Positions 15,306 to 24,414 of a DNA stretch of 64,000 bases are shown one piece after another. The notes under the pieces are model-generated. The model was given only the letters and a program-made list of their open reading frames with translations, was not told where the DNA came from and made no database searches. The DNA lies in assembly GCF_004115155.1 (NCBI RefSeq), contig NZ_RDSM01000001.1, positions 1,798,001 through 1,862,000 of the forward strand, written 5' to 3'. Positions within the stretch are counted from its first letter, which is position 1. Each line of letters starts with the position of its first letter. The stretch is from Granulicella sibirica (GTDB lineage: Bacteria > Acidobacteriota > Terriglobia > Terriglobales > Acidobacteriaceae). Position numbers and translations under genes: made by a program.

Positions 15306-16406
15306 ATGGAATCCCCGAACGCCGAGCGTTACCGCCAGGCCGTAGCATCCGCCGCGCCACCCCGCCCGAAGACTCCACGCCCCATCGTCACCATCGGCTC
15401 GGGCGGCATCATCCGCGACGCGCATCTCCCCGCCTACGCCAAGGCCGGCTTCCCCGTCATCGCGCTCTCCGACCGCACCCCCGGCGTCGCCGCCAAGCTA
15501 GCCGCCGAAGCCGGCATCGCCCGATCCTTCGATTCCGTAGAAGCCGCCATCGCCTTCGCCCCGAAGGACGCCGTCTTCGACATCGCCGTCCCCGCCTCGC
15601 AGATTCAGCACATCCTGCCGCTCCTCCCCAAAGGCGCCGCCGTCCTCATCCAGAAGCCCATGGGCGACACCCTCGAGCAGGCCCGTACCATTCGCGACCT
15701 CTGCCGCAACCGTGGCCTCACTGCCGCCGTGAACTTCCAGCTTCGCTACGCCCCCAACAACCTCGGAGCCGTCGCCCTCGCCAAAGCGGGCCTGCTCGGC
15801 GAGATCCACGACATGGAAGTCCAGGTCCGCGTCTACATGCCGTGGAAGCTCTGGACCTTCCTCTCGACCGCCCCACGCCTCGAGATCCTCTACCACTCCA
15901 TCCACTACCTCGACCTCATCCGCTCCTGGCTCGGCAACCCCGTCGGCGTCTACGCCCGCACCGTCCGCAACCCGCAGACCCCCACCCTGGCCGCCACCAA
16001 GTCCACCATCCTCCTCGACTACGGCGACTGGAAGCGCGTCTTCGTCGTCACCAACCACGGCCACGATCTCGCCGACACGTCGCAGCGCAGCTTCGTCCAG
16101 TGGGAGGGAACCGGCGGAGCTATCCGCATGGACATGGGCGTCAACCTCGACTATCCCACCGGCCGCTCCGACACCCTCTCCTACATCGAACGCGACTCCC
16201 CCACGAAGCAGTGGCATGACCTCCCGGTGAGCGGAAACTGGTTCCCCGACGCCTTCATGGGCTCCATGGGTGCCCTCCAGGCCTACGTTGAAGGCTCCGC
16301 CCCCGACCTGCCCACCGGCTTCGAGTCGGCCTACGAGACCATGGCGCTGGTCGAAGCTGCCTACGAATCAAGTGCACTCCCGACCCATCCTCTGCTTATT
16401 GATTAG
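15306..16406 (+). CDS. Gfo/Idh/MocA family oxidoreductase
   Basis: 366 residues. The N-terminal Rossmann domain begins VTIGSGGIIRDAHLPAYAKAGFPV, and the NAD(P) domain ends with IQKPMGDTLEQA, the EKP-type motif in which the Lys helps catalysis. The C-terminal half is the usual open beta-sheet substrate domain (HSIHYLDLIRSWLG supplies candidate catalytic residues). It probably oxidises a sugar or polyol hydroxyl. The ATG at 15306 is chosen over an upstream frame extension lacking family character. EutB starts 25 bases after its stop, so it may be co-transcribed with the ethanolamine genes, although no role in ethanolamine use is established for this family. Confidence 0.88.
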   Translation: MESPNAERYRQAVASAAPPRPKTPRPIVTIGSGGIIRDAHLPAYAKAGFPVIALSDRTPGVAAKLAAEAGIARSFDSVEAAIAFAPKDAVFDIAVPASQIQHILPLLPKGAAVLIQKPMGDTLEQARTIRDLCRNRGLTAAVNFQLRYAPNNLGAVALAKAGLLGEIHDMEVQVRVYMPWKLWTFLSTAPRLEILYHSIHYLDLIRSWLGNPVGVYARTVRNPQTPTLAATKSTILLDYGDWKRVFVVTNHGHDLADTSQRSFVQWEGTGGAIRMDMGVNLDYPTGRSDTLSYIERDSPTKQWHDLPVSGNWFPDAFMGSMGALQAYVEGSAPDLPTGFESAYETMALVEAAYESSALPTHPLLID

Positions 16407-16431
16407 CCGCCATCTGCTAGCGTAGACACCA

Positions 16432-17793
16432 ATGCCCCACACCCACACCGTCGGCAGTGTCCGCTACACCTTCGACACCCTGGCCGACCTGCTCGCAAAG
16501 GCGACCCCGGCCCGCTCAGGCGACCAACTCGCCGGCCTCGCCGCCGAATCCGCCCAGCAGCGCGTTGCCGCCCAGATGGCCCTCGCCGACCTGCCACTAT
16601 CTCACTTCCTCGAAAACCCCGTCATCCCCTATGAGAACGACGAGGTCACCCGGCTCATCCTCGACACTGCCCACACCCCTGAAGCCGTCGCCGCCTTCTC
16701 CCCTATCGCGAGCCTCACCGTAGGCGAGTTCCGCGACTTCCTCCTCTCGGACGACGCCACGCCCGGCCGCCTCGCCCCCCTCGCGCCGGGACTCATGCCC
16801 GAGATCGCCGCCGCCGTCTCGAAGCTCATGCGCCTGCAGGACCTAGTTCTCGTCGCCCGCAAGATCCACGTCGTCACCCGCTTCCGCACCACCGTCGGCC
16901 TGCCCGGACGCCTCTCCACCCGCCTCCAGCCAAACCACCCCACCGACGATCCCGAGGGCATCGCCGCCAGCATGCTCGACGGCCTCCTCCTCGGCTCCGG
17001 AGATGCCGTCATCGGCATCAACCCTGTCTCCGACAACGTCGAATCCACCACCACACTCCTCCGCCTCATCGACCGCGCCCGCGAGCGCTTCGCCATCCCC
17101 ACGCAAAGCTGCGTCCTCGCCCACATCACCACGCAGATGCAGGCCATCGAGCAGGGTGCCCCGCTCGACCTCCTCTTCCAGTCGATCGGCGGCACCGAGG
17201 CCACGAACACCAGCTTCGGCGTTAGCCTTTCGCTCCTCGAAGAAGGCCACCAGATGGCCCGCGCCCTCAACCGCGTTCCCGATTCCAAAGCCAACATCAT
17301 GTACTTCGAGACCGGCCAGGGAAGCTCCCTCTCGGCCAACGCCCACCATGGTGTCGACCAGCAGACCCTCGAAGCCCGCGCCTACGCCGTCGCTCGCCAC
17401 TTCAAGCCCATGCTCGTTAACACCGTGGTCGGCTTCATCGGCCCCGAGTACCTCTACGACGGCAAGCAGATCCTCCGCGCCGGCCTCGAAGACCACTTCT
17501 GCGGCAAGCTCCTCGGCCTCCCCATGGGCTGCGACATCTGCTACACCAACCACGCTGAGGCCGACCAGGACGACATGGACGCCCTCCTCGTCATGCTCGG
17601 AACCGCTGGCGTGAACTACATCATGGGCGTCCCCGGAGCCGACGACATCATGCTCAACTACCAGAGCACCTCGTTCCACGACGCCCTTACCCTCCGCAAG
17701 TTGCTCAACCTCCGGCCCGCCCCTGAATTCGAGCAGTGGCTCGAAAGCGGACGCCTCCCCCAGCTTTCGGTCCAGGCACTCCTCAGCGCATGA
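16432..17793 (+). CDS. eutB: Ethanolamine ammonia-lyase large subunit
   Basis: 453 residues, the family's usual length. EutB forms the TIM-barrel catalytic subunit that, with EutC and adenosylcobalamin, converts ethanolamine to acetaldehyde and ammonia. Recognised segments include VTRFRTTVGLPGRLSTRLQPNHP, INPVSDNVEST and IGGTEATNTSFGVSL, all characteristic of the barrel that binds substrate. The stop overlaps the eutC start (ATGA). No microcompartment shell genes, EutA reactivase or aldehyde dehydrogenase are nearby, so this is a minimal, free-standing enzyme, and the cell needs B12 from elsewhere. Confidence 0.95.
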   Translation: MPHTHTVGSVRYTFDTLADLLAKATPARSGDQLAGLAAESAQQRVAAQMALADLPLSHFLENPVIPYENDEVTRLILDTAHTPEAVAAFSPIASLTVGEFRDFLLSDDATPGRLAPLAPGLMPEIAAAVSKLMRLQDLVLVARKIHVVTRFRTTVGLPGRLSTRLQPNHPTDDPEGIAASMLDGLLLGSGDAVIGINPVSDNVESTTTLLRLIDRARERFAIPTQSCVLAHITTQMQAIEQGAPLDLLFQSIGGTEATNTSFGVSLSLLEEGHQMARALNRVPDSKANIMYFETGQGSSLSANAHHGVDQQTLEARAYAVARHFKPMLVNTVVGFIGPEYLYDGKQILRAGLEDHFCGKLLGLPMGCDICYTNHAEADQDDMDALLVMLGTAGVNYIMGVPGADDIMLNYQSTSFHDALTLRKLLNLRPAPEFEQWLESGRLPQLSVQALLSA

Positions 17794-18572
17794 GCGACCT
17801 GACGCGCCCCGGCCGTAGCCTCCGCGACCTCACCCCCGCCCGCATCTCCCTCGGTCGAACCGGCTCAAGCCTCACCACCGCCGAGCTTCTCGACTTCTCC
17901 CTCTCCCACGCCCAGGCCCGTGACGCCGTCCACGCAACCCTCAGCCTGCCCACGCTCCTCGAGGAGCTGACCCGTCGTGGCCTCAAACCGATAGCCGTAA
18001 GATCCGCCGCGCCAGACCGTCCCACCTACCTCCGCCGCCCCGACCTCGGACGCAAGCTGAGCGAAACCTCAACCACACGCCTAGGCGAGGTCTCACCGAC
18101 AGTGACCCCAAGCCTCGCCTTTATCCTGGCCGACGGCCTCTCCGCGCTGGCGGTCGATCGCCACGCCATCCCCCTGATCGACGCGCTCCTTCCTCACCTG
18201 AACGAGCACTTCGCCTTCACTCCAGTCGTCATCGCCGAGCAAGCGCGCGTAGCCCTCGGAGACGAGATCGCCCCGCTCCTCCACGCTCAACTCACGATCA
18301 TGCTCATCGGCGAGCGCCCCGGCCTCAGTTCACCCGACTCCCTCGGGGCCTACATCACCTGGCATCCGCGCCCCGGACGCACCGACGCCGAGCGCAACTG
18401 CATCTCCAACATCCGCACCCAGGGCCTCGACTACGCCACCGCCGCCGCGAAGATCGCCTATCTCTGCCTCACTGCCCAGAGACTCGGTTTTACCGGAACG
18501 CAACTCAAAGAGGCTGCTCCTGACCCGCAACAACTTCTTCCGTCGGCGCGACGGCCGCCTGAGCTGGGATAA
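17790..18572 (+). CDS. eutC: Ethanolamine ammonia-lyase small subunit
   Basis: 260 residues. EutC contributes the adenosylcobalamin-binding surface of the lyase. Clear family segments are RTGSSLTTAELLDFSLSHAQARDAVH, FILADGLSALAVDRHA and LIGERPGLSSPDSLGAYITW. I start it at the ATG overlapping the eutB stop (ATGA), which makes the pair translationally coupled. Its last 68 bases overlap, on the opposite strand, the 3' end of the hybrid histidine kinase gene, so the two messages are complementary there. Confidence 0.95.
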   Translation: MSDLTRPGRSLRDLTPARISLGRTGSSLTTAELLDFSLSHAQARDAVHATLSLPTLLEELTRRGLKPIAVRSAAPDRPTYLRRPDLGRKLSETSTTRLGEVSPTVTPSLAFILADGLSALAVDRHAIPLIDALLPHLNEHFAFTPVVIAEQARVALGDEIAPLLHAQLTIMLIGERPGLSSPDSLGAYITWHPRPGRTDAERNCISNIRTQGLDYATAAAKIAYLCLTAQRLGFTGTQLKEAAPDPQQLLPSARRPPELG

Positions 18573-20091
18573 ACAAGGAAAACACCGTTCCGCCTGAACA
18601 ACCCGGACGCCTCTCCCGGCTCCTCACCCGCATCGTCCCCTGGTGCTTTTCCATAATCTCGATCGACACCCAAAGCCCAAGCCCCGTCCCCGTAATCCCC
18701 TTCGTCGAGAAGAAGGGCTCGAAGATTCGCTTCAGCGTCTCGTTGCCAATCCCCGTCCCATTGTCCGCAACCGAGATCCGCACGCCCGTCTGCCCTGTCG
18801 CCCAGTTCCGGCCGTTCGACGTCTTGAGCCGAAGCTGCCCGCCCTCAGGCAATGCATCGATCGCGTTTCCGATCAGATTCACGAGCACCTGCCGAATCTC
18901 GCCATCATGGACCAGGATCTTGGGAATATCCCCGAACTCACGGATCACCTCGACCTGCATCCGCTTGACCCGGGAATCGAGCAGGGTCATCACCGTCCCG
19001 ATCAACTCGTGCACATCCGTCTGCGCCGTCTGGGTCGAGCGCCGGTAGAACCGCAGTGTCTGCACCGTGATCTGCGCCACCCTGTCCAGTTCCTTCTGCG
19101 CAAGCTCCAGGAAGTTCCGCGCATCTTCCGGAAGCTCCGAGTTCCCTACAAGGTAGAGGCAATTCGTGATCGCCTCGAGCGGATTATTGATCTCGTGCGC
19201 GATCGACGCCGCGAGACGCCCCGCGACGGTCAGCTTCTCGGTCCGCCGCAGGATCTCCTCACTCTTCTTCTGCATCGTCAGGTCAGCGATAAACGCCGCG
19301 ATCTGCCGATCTTCATCCGGCGACTCGGGATTCAGCAGTGCGACGCCGATCAGCACATCGATCGTCTGCCCGCTCGCCGAAAGACACGTCGCTTCGAAAG
19401 GCTCCCCCGCGATCCGCTGCATATCGAAGCTGCCGTCTGGATTCGTCCCGGCTAGAGGCCGAGGCTCGACAAGCAACGGACAGATTGCCGCAAGCGTCAC
19501 CTCACCCGACAGCATCGATCCGTTCGGATATCCAAGCAGCCTCTCCACCGCTCCATTCGCATAGACGATTCGCCCAGACACATCGCTGATCAGAAGTCCG
19601 AGCGGCATCGCCTCCACCAGCCGGTGGAATCGCGCCTCCGCCTCCCGCAGCGCGCGTTCCGCAGCAATCCGGTTGCGCCGCGCCGCGGCCTCGCGGAGCT
19701 CGCGTTCCAAAGCGGGAACCAGTCGCGCCAGGTTCTGCTTCGTCACATAGTCCTGCGCCCCGGCGCGCATCGATTCGACCGCCGTCTCCTCCGAGATCGC
19801 GCCCGACATCATGATGAACGGAACATCAAGCCCCGCGTTCTTGAGAAGTTGCAACGCAGCAGGGCCGCTGAAATGAGGAAGGTTGTAGTCGGCAAAGACA
19901 ATGTCAGGCGGCTCCAGCGCCGCGCCGTCGCCGGAAAAAAGCGCGTCCACCATCTCCGTCTCGGTCTCAACCCGCACCAGCGTCACGGCAAAACCATGTC
20001 GCCGCAGATGACGCTCCAAGAGGAACGCGTCGTCAGGGTTGTCTTCGACGAGGAGAACCTTAAGCTGGCGGAGTTCTAGCTCGGGGGACAT
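18505..20091 (-). CDS. Response regulator-PAS-histidine kinase hybrid
   Basis: 528 residues, soluble. The order is receiver (about 10-130, phosphoacceptor Asp68 in VFADYNLPH), PAS (about 150-275, LISDVSGRIVYANGAVERLLGY), HisKA with His299 in ASIAHEINNPLEAITN, and a HATPase_c domain with ISVADNGTGIGNE and GTGLGLWVS. A receiver at the N-terminus of a kinase suggests it is driven by phosphotransfer from another kinase, most likely the CHASE3 kinase encoded at the head of the same three-gene run. Its start overlaps the upstream receiver gene by 16 bases. Its 3' end runs antisense into eutC. Confidence 0.9.
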   Translation of the reverse strand: MSPELELRQLKVLLVEDNPDDAFLLERHLRRHGFAVTLVRVETETEMVDALFSGDGAALEPPDIVFADYNLPHFSGPAALQLLKNAGLDVPFIMMSGAISEETAVESMRAGAQDYVTKQNLARLVPALERELREAAARRNRIAAERALREAEARFHRLVEAMPLGLLISDVSGRIVYANGAVERLLGYPNGSMLSGEVTLAAICPLLVEPRPLAGTNPDGSFDMQRIAGEPFEATCLSASGQTIDVLIGVALLNPESPDEDRQIAAFIADLTMQKKSEEILRRTEKLTVAGRLAASIAHEINNPLEAITNCLYLVGNSELPEDARNFLELAQKELDRVAQITVQTLRFYRRSTQTAQTDVHELIGTVMTLLDSRVKRMQVEVIREFGDIPKILVHDGEIRQVLVNLIGNAIDALPEGGQLRLKTSNGRNWATGQTGVRISVADNGTGIGNETLKRIFEPFFSTKGITGTGLGLWVSIEIMEKHQGTMRVRSRERRPGCSGGTVFSLFIPAQAAVAPTEEVVAGQEQPL

Positions 20092-20498
20092 TCGTTGAGC
20101 ACCAGCCAGTACATGCCGAGCTGACGAGTGGCTTCCGCGAAGTCATTGAAGTTGACCGGCTTGCGGATATAACTGTTGACCCCGAGTTGATAACTCCGGA
20201 CAACATCACGTTCCTCATCCGACGAGGTCAGCACGACGACCGGAAGCATCTTCGTCTCCGGCGTCTCACGGATCCTGCGGAGCACCTCAAGTCCTTCCAC
20301 CTTCGGCAGCTTCAAATCCAGAAGAATCACCTGCGGCTTGATCGGGGTCGGTCCAAAAAGCAACTCGAGCGCCTCCGCACCATCCCGCGCCACCGAAACC
20401 TCATTCGCAATGTTCGACTTCTTCAAGGCGCGAATCGTCAGAAGCTCGTGATCCGGGTCGTCTTCGACCAAAAGAATAAGCCGTGTCGCGTCTGCCAT
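20076..20498 (-). CDS. Single-domain response regulator (Rcp1-like)
   Basis: 140 residues, receiver only. Acidic pocket VEDDPD, phosphoacceptor Asp61 in ILLDLKLPKVEG, Thr in VVLTSSDEE and Lys in YIRKP are all present. The long beta-4/alpha-4 wording and the NSYIRKPVNFNDF ending are those of the Rcp1 group, often partnered with phytochromes or other kinases. The ATG at 20498 has AGGA eight bases upstream. It lies five bases after the CHASE3 kinase stop and overlaps the hybrid kinase start, so all three are one operon. With no output domain it must act by protein contact or as a phosphate shuttle. Confidence 0.92.
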   Translation of the reverse strand: MADATRLILLVEDDPDHELLTIRALKKSNIANEVSVARDGAEALELLFGPTPIKPQVILLDLKLPKVEGLEVLRRIRETPETKMLPVVVLTSSDEERDVVRSYQLGVNSYIRKPVNFNDFAEATRQLGMYWLVLNECPPS

Positions 20499-20503
20499 GG
20501 GAG

Positions 20504-21934
20504 CTATCCTAACGTAAACCAAAAGGTCGCGCCATGATCGACGACGCCCTCGGCCCAAATCGAACCATGGTGCCGGCGAATCACGCGCGCAACCGTTGCA
20601 AGCCCAATTCCGGAACCTTTGAAGTCCTTGTCGCCATGCAGCCGGTTGAAGGCGTTGAACAGCTTATCGGCATAGAACATGTCGAACCCAGCTCCGTTAT
20701 CTTTCACAAACCACGCGCTCTTCGCCGCATCCCAGCCGAACACGATCGTCGCATGCGGCACCTTCGCCGAGAACTTCACCGCGTTCCCAAGCAGATTCTC
20801 AAGCGCCACCTGCAAAAGCTTCGGGTCGGCCTCGCCCCGAAGCCCATCTTCCACCTCAAAGTCGATGTTCCGTTCCGGGTTCTCTTCCTTCAGATTCCCA
20901 ACGATCACCTTTGCCATGGCGCTCAGATCCACTTCAGACCGAACGATCTCCGCCCGCGTGATCCGCGAAAGCTGCAGAAGCGCATCGATGAGCTGCCCCA
21001 TCCGCTGCACACCGTTCCTCACCCGTCGCACATAGTCGCGTCCGGTCGCGTCGATCAACTCGGCGTAGTCTTCTTCGAGCGCGAGGCTGAACCCGTCGAT
21101 CGTTCTCAGCGGGGCCCGCAGATCATGCGAGACCGAATAACTGAACGCCTCGAGCTCCCGGTTCGTCGTCTCCAGCTCCGCCGTTCGCAGCCGCACCCGC
21201 TCCTCAAGCGTCTGGTTCAGCAACGTCACCTCCGCGGCGTTCCGCTCCACCTCTTCTCGAGACTTCGCAAGCGCCACCGCCGCCGCCTCCGATGCCATCC
21301 TCTGTGCCCGCTCGCTCGCGAAATACCGGAACATCAGCACGATCAGCATGAAGTCCAGCGCGCTTGCAATCCCGAGAGTAAACCGCGCCCGGCGGCTACT
21401 GTTCGCTGTCTGCGCCGTCCGGATCACCAGCAGCCTGCGCTCTTCAGACTCCATGGAATCGGCGATGTCCCGCAGATGATCCATCTCCACCTTGCCTGTG
21501 CCGCTCAGCACGAGGGCCTGCACACTATCCCTGTCGCCCGACTGGCGTTGAACAATGCCCTGCGCCAGAAGGGTGAGTCTCTGGTTCAGAACAGCCCGCA
21601 TCTCAGTCAGCCGCTTCCCTTGGCTCGGGTTGTCGGCCGTCAACTTCCCGAAGGTGTCCAGCTCCCCTGGCAACTCCTTCAGCGCCGACAAATAGGGGGC
21701 CAGATAGCTCGCGTCCTCGGTGATCAGAAAGCCCCGGTTCCCCGTCTCGGCGTCCTTCGCCGAACTCATGATCAGTTCCACCTGGTAGATCACCTGCCAG
21801 GTATGCTGCACCCAGGACTCGCTGCTAACCAGAACCTCAACTGCCCTAAATGCAAAAAATGCGTTCAAAGCCACTACGGCGAGCGCCGCGAAGAGCAGGA
21901 GCGGAACGATGAAACGGTTTGACTTCGGCGGCAT
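20504..21934 (-). CDS. CHASE3-domain sensor histidine kinase
   Basis: 476 residues. An N-terminal membrane helix (9-30) and a second one near 187-203 bracket a periplasmic CHASE3 domain with the typical KDAETGNRGFLITEDASYLAPY. A coiled linker (210-260) leads to HisKA with His270 in FSYSVSHDLRAPLRTIDGF and to a HATPase_c domain (FVKDNGAGFDM, GSGIGLATVARVIRRHGG-like end). It is the membrane sensor and first gene of a three-gene phosphorelay operon on the minus strand. The CHASE3 ligand is unknown. Confidence 0.92.
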   Translation of the reverse strand: MPPKSNRFIVPLLLFAALAVVALNAFFAFRAVEVLVSSESWVQHTWQVIYQVELIMSSAKDAETGNRGFLITEDASYLAPYLSALKELPGELDTFGKLTADNPSQGKRLTEMRAVLNQRLTLLAQGIVQRQSGDRDSVQALVLSGTGKVEMDHLRDIADSMESEERRLLVIRTAQTANSSRRARFTLGIASALDFMLIVLMFRYFASERAQRMASEAAAVALAKSREEVERNAAEVTLLNQTLEERVRLRTAELETTNRELEAFSYSVSHDLRAPLRTIDGFSLALEEDYAELIDATGRDYVRRVRNGVQRMGQLIDALLQLSRITRAEIVRSEVDLSAMAKVIVGNLKEENPERNIDFEVEDGLRGEADPKLLQVALENLLGNAVKFSAKVPHATIVFGWDAAKSAWFVKDNGAGFDMFYADKLFNAFNRLHGDKDFKGSGIGLATVARVIRRHHGSIWAEGVVDHGATFWFTLG

Positions 21935-22093
21935 AATCCGCCAATTGTAAAGTGCGATCGCCTCCGCCTCCGCTCATCCCGGCAATCTCTCTCGGAACCA
22001 ATTCCCCAAAGTAGGCCATCGCCCGACCGAAATCCATCGAGTACGGAAATGGGCCGCAACCAAGCTCGATTCGCTCAAGCATTCCACTGCCGC

Positions 22094-23203
22094 CTATTTT
22101 GCGGGAAGCGCCACGGCATCTCTGGCCTTGGGCGTAGGAGACGTAAACAGCGCCGTCAAATCCTTCTCCAGACGCGGTGCATCGACATCGATCTGCGCGT
22201 GCACCTTCTGCAGCGTCAACGCCGGCTTATCCGAGTCCGAATAGATCATCGTGTCGCCGTAGTCGGAACCGTGGCTCAGGCTCACATCGATATAAACGTT
22301 CCGCTCATGCACCGTGATCGCCGGGTCGAGCCACGTCGCCGCCGCAAGCTCATCCCACGCATAGCCCGACACGCTTCCCTGCTGCGTGTACTTCACCAAA
22401 TACTTCGCCGCGTTCGCATTGGACGCCGTCATGTTCTTCAGAACGCCATCGAGATGCGTCTGGATCGAAGCGTCGATCGTCGTGATCGTAATCTTCGGCC
22501 ACGGCGCCGTAAGAGCAATATGCGCCGCCTCCGGATCGAACCAGAAGTTGAACTCATGCCGTGGCGCATTCACCCACTCCGGAGCCTCCGTGTGAGGATT
22601 CACGCTCCCGCCCATGATGATCAGCTCCTGCGCCGACTCCGCGAAGTGCGGATCGAGCCGGATCGCCAACGCGATATTCGTCAGCGGTCCCGCCCCGTAG
22701 ATCGTCACCTGGTGTGGATGAAGATGCACCATCCGGACCATAAAGTGCGCCGCGTCCTCATCCGAAGCCTTTGTCGCCGGCAAGCCTTCCGCGGGCGTCC
22801 CAACCTCATCCCAGCGCATCTTGTTCTCTTCGCTCCACGCACCCATCCACGTCACCTTGCCGTACATCTGCAAGGCAAGCCGCGTCCACTCCTGCGTCCT
22901 TACCAGCGGAAACGCGGCTCCCGGATGCACTTTCACATCTGTCCGGCCCATGAACTCCAGCAGCCGAAGCGTATGCGCCACCTCAAGGTCCCGCCAGCTG
23001 TCTCCCGACACAACCGTGATCCCGAGCAGATCCACTTTCGGAGACTGGAGAAATACCAGCAGCGAAGCCATATCCGACCCACCCGGCCCCGACGCATCCT
23101 GATCCGCGATCACCATCCGCGGCGCATCCTGCGATTCCGCGACACCAGAGCAAGAAAGCAGCGCGGACAAGAGAGCAGGGGCAACCAGGGCGTTCAGGCG
23201 CAA
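22094..23203 (-). CDS. Exported nucleoside hydrolase
   Basis: 369 residues. The first 20 or so form a signal sequence ending LLSALLSC, a possible but not ideal lipobox, so the enzyme probably acts in the periplasm. The mature part is an inosine/uridine-preferring nucleoside hydrolase: DQDASGPGGSD replaces the classic DxDPGxDD calcium site as in a known divergent subfamily, with VTIYGAGPLTNIALAI and IIMGGSVN following. It should split ribonucleosides into base and ribose. TTG start at 23203 with GGAGGA seven bases before it. It is the last gene of a minus-strand run with ribokinase, a sugar permease and a LacI regulator, which fits salvage of the released ribose. Confidence 0.85.
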   Translation of the reverse strand: MRLNALVAPALLSALLSCSGVAESQDAPRMVIADQDASGPGGSDMASLLVFLQSPKVDLLGITVVSGDSWRDLEVAHTLRLLEFMGRTDVKVHPGAAFPLVRTQEWTRLALQMYGKVTWMGAWSEENKMRWDEVGTPAEGLPATKASDEDAAHFMVRMVHLHPHQVTIYGAGPLTNIALAIRLDPHFAESAQELIIMGGSVNPHTEAPEWVNAPRHEFNFWFDPEAAHIALTAPWPKITITTIDASIQTHLDGVLKNMTASNANAAKYLVKYTQQGSVSGYAWDELAAATWLDPAITVHERNVYIDVSLSHGSDYGDTMIYSDSDKPALTLQKVHAQIDVDAPRLEKDLTALFTSPTPKARDAVALPAK

Positions 23204-23334
23204 GAGAGATCCTCCATGACGTTGGGCTTCAGCAGAAAGCGGGATAACCCAAGTCTAGAACAAGTGCTCTTTCACGTCGGCTCAACCGTTGCCGTCTCAA
23301 GAAACCGAGCTTTAGGTTGACCATCCCAGACGCC

Positions 23335-23381
23335 CGGGTGCCCCATCCTCACCGACAGTTCCATCGTCGGTGAGGATGGGA
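23335..23381. repeat. GGGTGCCCCA-type hairpin element, copy 1
   Basis: Starts CGGGTGCCCC, then perfect 15-bp arms CCCATCCTCACCGAC (23342-23356) and GTCGGTGAGGATGGG (23366-23380) around a 9-base loop. It lies between the ribokinase stop and the nucleoside hydrolase start. It shares the leader GGTGCCCCA with the hairpins near 58530 and 60310 but has a different arm sequence. It could act as a partial terminator or RNA-stability element inside the operon. Confidence 0.6.
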
Positions 23382-23419
23382 CGACGAACGCCCAATGGCC
23401 TGCTTCACCTGCCGACTCG

Positions 23420-24343
23420 TCAGGCAAACTCCAGCCGAAACGCCTCCAGCTCCTTCAGCGTAGGCAGCGAAGGAATCGCCCCAGCCCGCGTCACCGACAG
23501 CGACGCCGCCGCCACGCCGAACCGTACCGCCTCCAGCGCATCCGCGCCCCGCATCAAGGCCGCCGCGAACGCCCCGTTCAGCGCATCCCCCGCCGCTGTC
23601 GAATCTACCGGCTTTACCTTGATCGCCGGCACGAGTTCTCGCACTCCCGAAGCAGTCGCCAGGTAAGCTCCACGCTCTCCAAGCTTCAACACCACATTCT
23701 TCGGGCCAAGCCCCAAAAGCCTCTCCGCAAAACCACGAACCTCATCATCCGAAGGAACCGTTCCACCCAGCAGAAGCGCGGCCTCGGTCTCATTCGGAGT
23801 GATCCAGTCAATCTTCGCCAGCAACTCCGCCGGCAGCGCTCGCGCCGGAGCCGGATCCAGCACTACCGGCACACCCGCCTCCGAAGCGACGGCAACCGTG
23901 GCCTCCAGCGCCTCCAGCGGGGTCTCAAGCTGCGTCAACACGACGCCGGCTCCCGCAATCCGCTCCCGGCTTGCAGACACATCCTCCGCACAAAGCCGCC
24001 CATTCGAACCTGGGATGACCACGATGCTGTTATGCCCCTCGTCCGTCACCAGGATCACCGCGACCCCCGAAGGTCCGGCCGCCGGGGTCATCCCCTCCGT
24101 CCCGACGCCTTTCTCCCGCAGCGTTGCCAACAACCCGGTCTCGAACCCGTCCGTCCCGTGCCGCCCCACCATGTGAACGCGACCGCCAAGCAGAGCCGCC
24201 GCCACTGCCTGGTTTGCGCCCTTACCGCCGATAAACCTCTGGAAGTCCGTCCCCGTAATCGTCTCCCCCACCTGCGGGTTCCGGGGGACCCGGGCCACCA
24301 TGTCCAAATTCAAACTACCAACGACAACAATCTCTTTGCTCAT
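23420..24343 (-). CDS. rbsK: Ribokinase (PfkB family)
   Basis: 307 residues. Ribokinase phosphorylates ribose at O5, feeding the pentose phosphate pathway. Visible are the N-terminal GSLNLDMV, the first PfkB signature GGKGANQAVAAALLGG, an ITPNETEA segment, and the ATP-binding anion hole as DSTAAGDALNG, where the usual GAGD reads AAGD but the catalytic Asp is kept. I chose the ATG at 24343, since earlier frame extension has no kinase character. It sits between a sugar permease and an exported nucleoside hydrolase, and the set is most simply read as ribose or ribonucleoside use. Confidence 0.9.
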   Translation of the reverse strand: MSKEIVVVGSLNLDMVARVPRNPQVGETITGTDFQRFIGGKGANQAVAAALLGGRVHMVGRHGTDGFETGLLATLREKGVGTEGMTPAAGPSGVAVILVTDEGHNSIVVIPGSNGRLCAEDVSASRERIAGAGVVLTQLETPLEALEATVAVASEAGVPVVLDPAPARALPAELLAKIDWITPNETEAALLLGGTVPSDDEVRGFAERLLGLGPKNVVLKLGERGAYLATASGVRELVPAIKVKPVDSTAAGDALNGAFAAALMRGADALEAVRFGVAAASLSVTRAGAIPSLPTLKELEAFRLEFA

Positions 24344-24414
24344 AGTAGTAAGTGCTCTTCTTTGGAATTTGTCACAACCAATGGAACAAACTTCATCTGC
24401 AACAAGGCACGATC

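Noticed and set aside
22049..23320. Long plus-strand open frame over the nucleoside hydrolase gene
   Set aside because: Arg/His-rich translation typical of an antisense frame. The minus strand encodes a clear signal peptide and nucleoside hydrolase.
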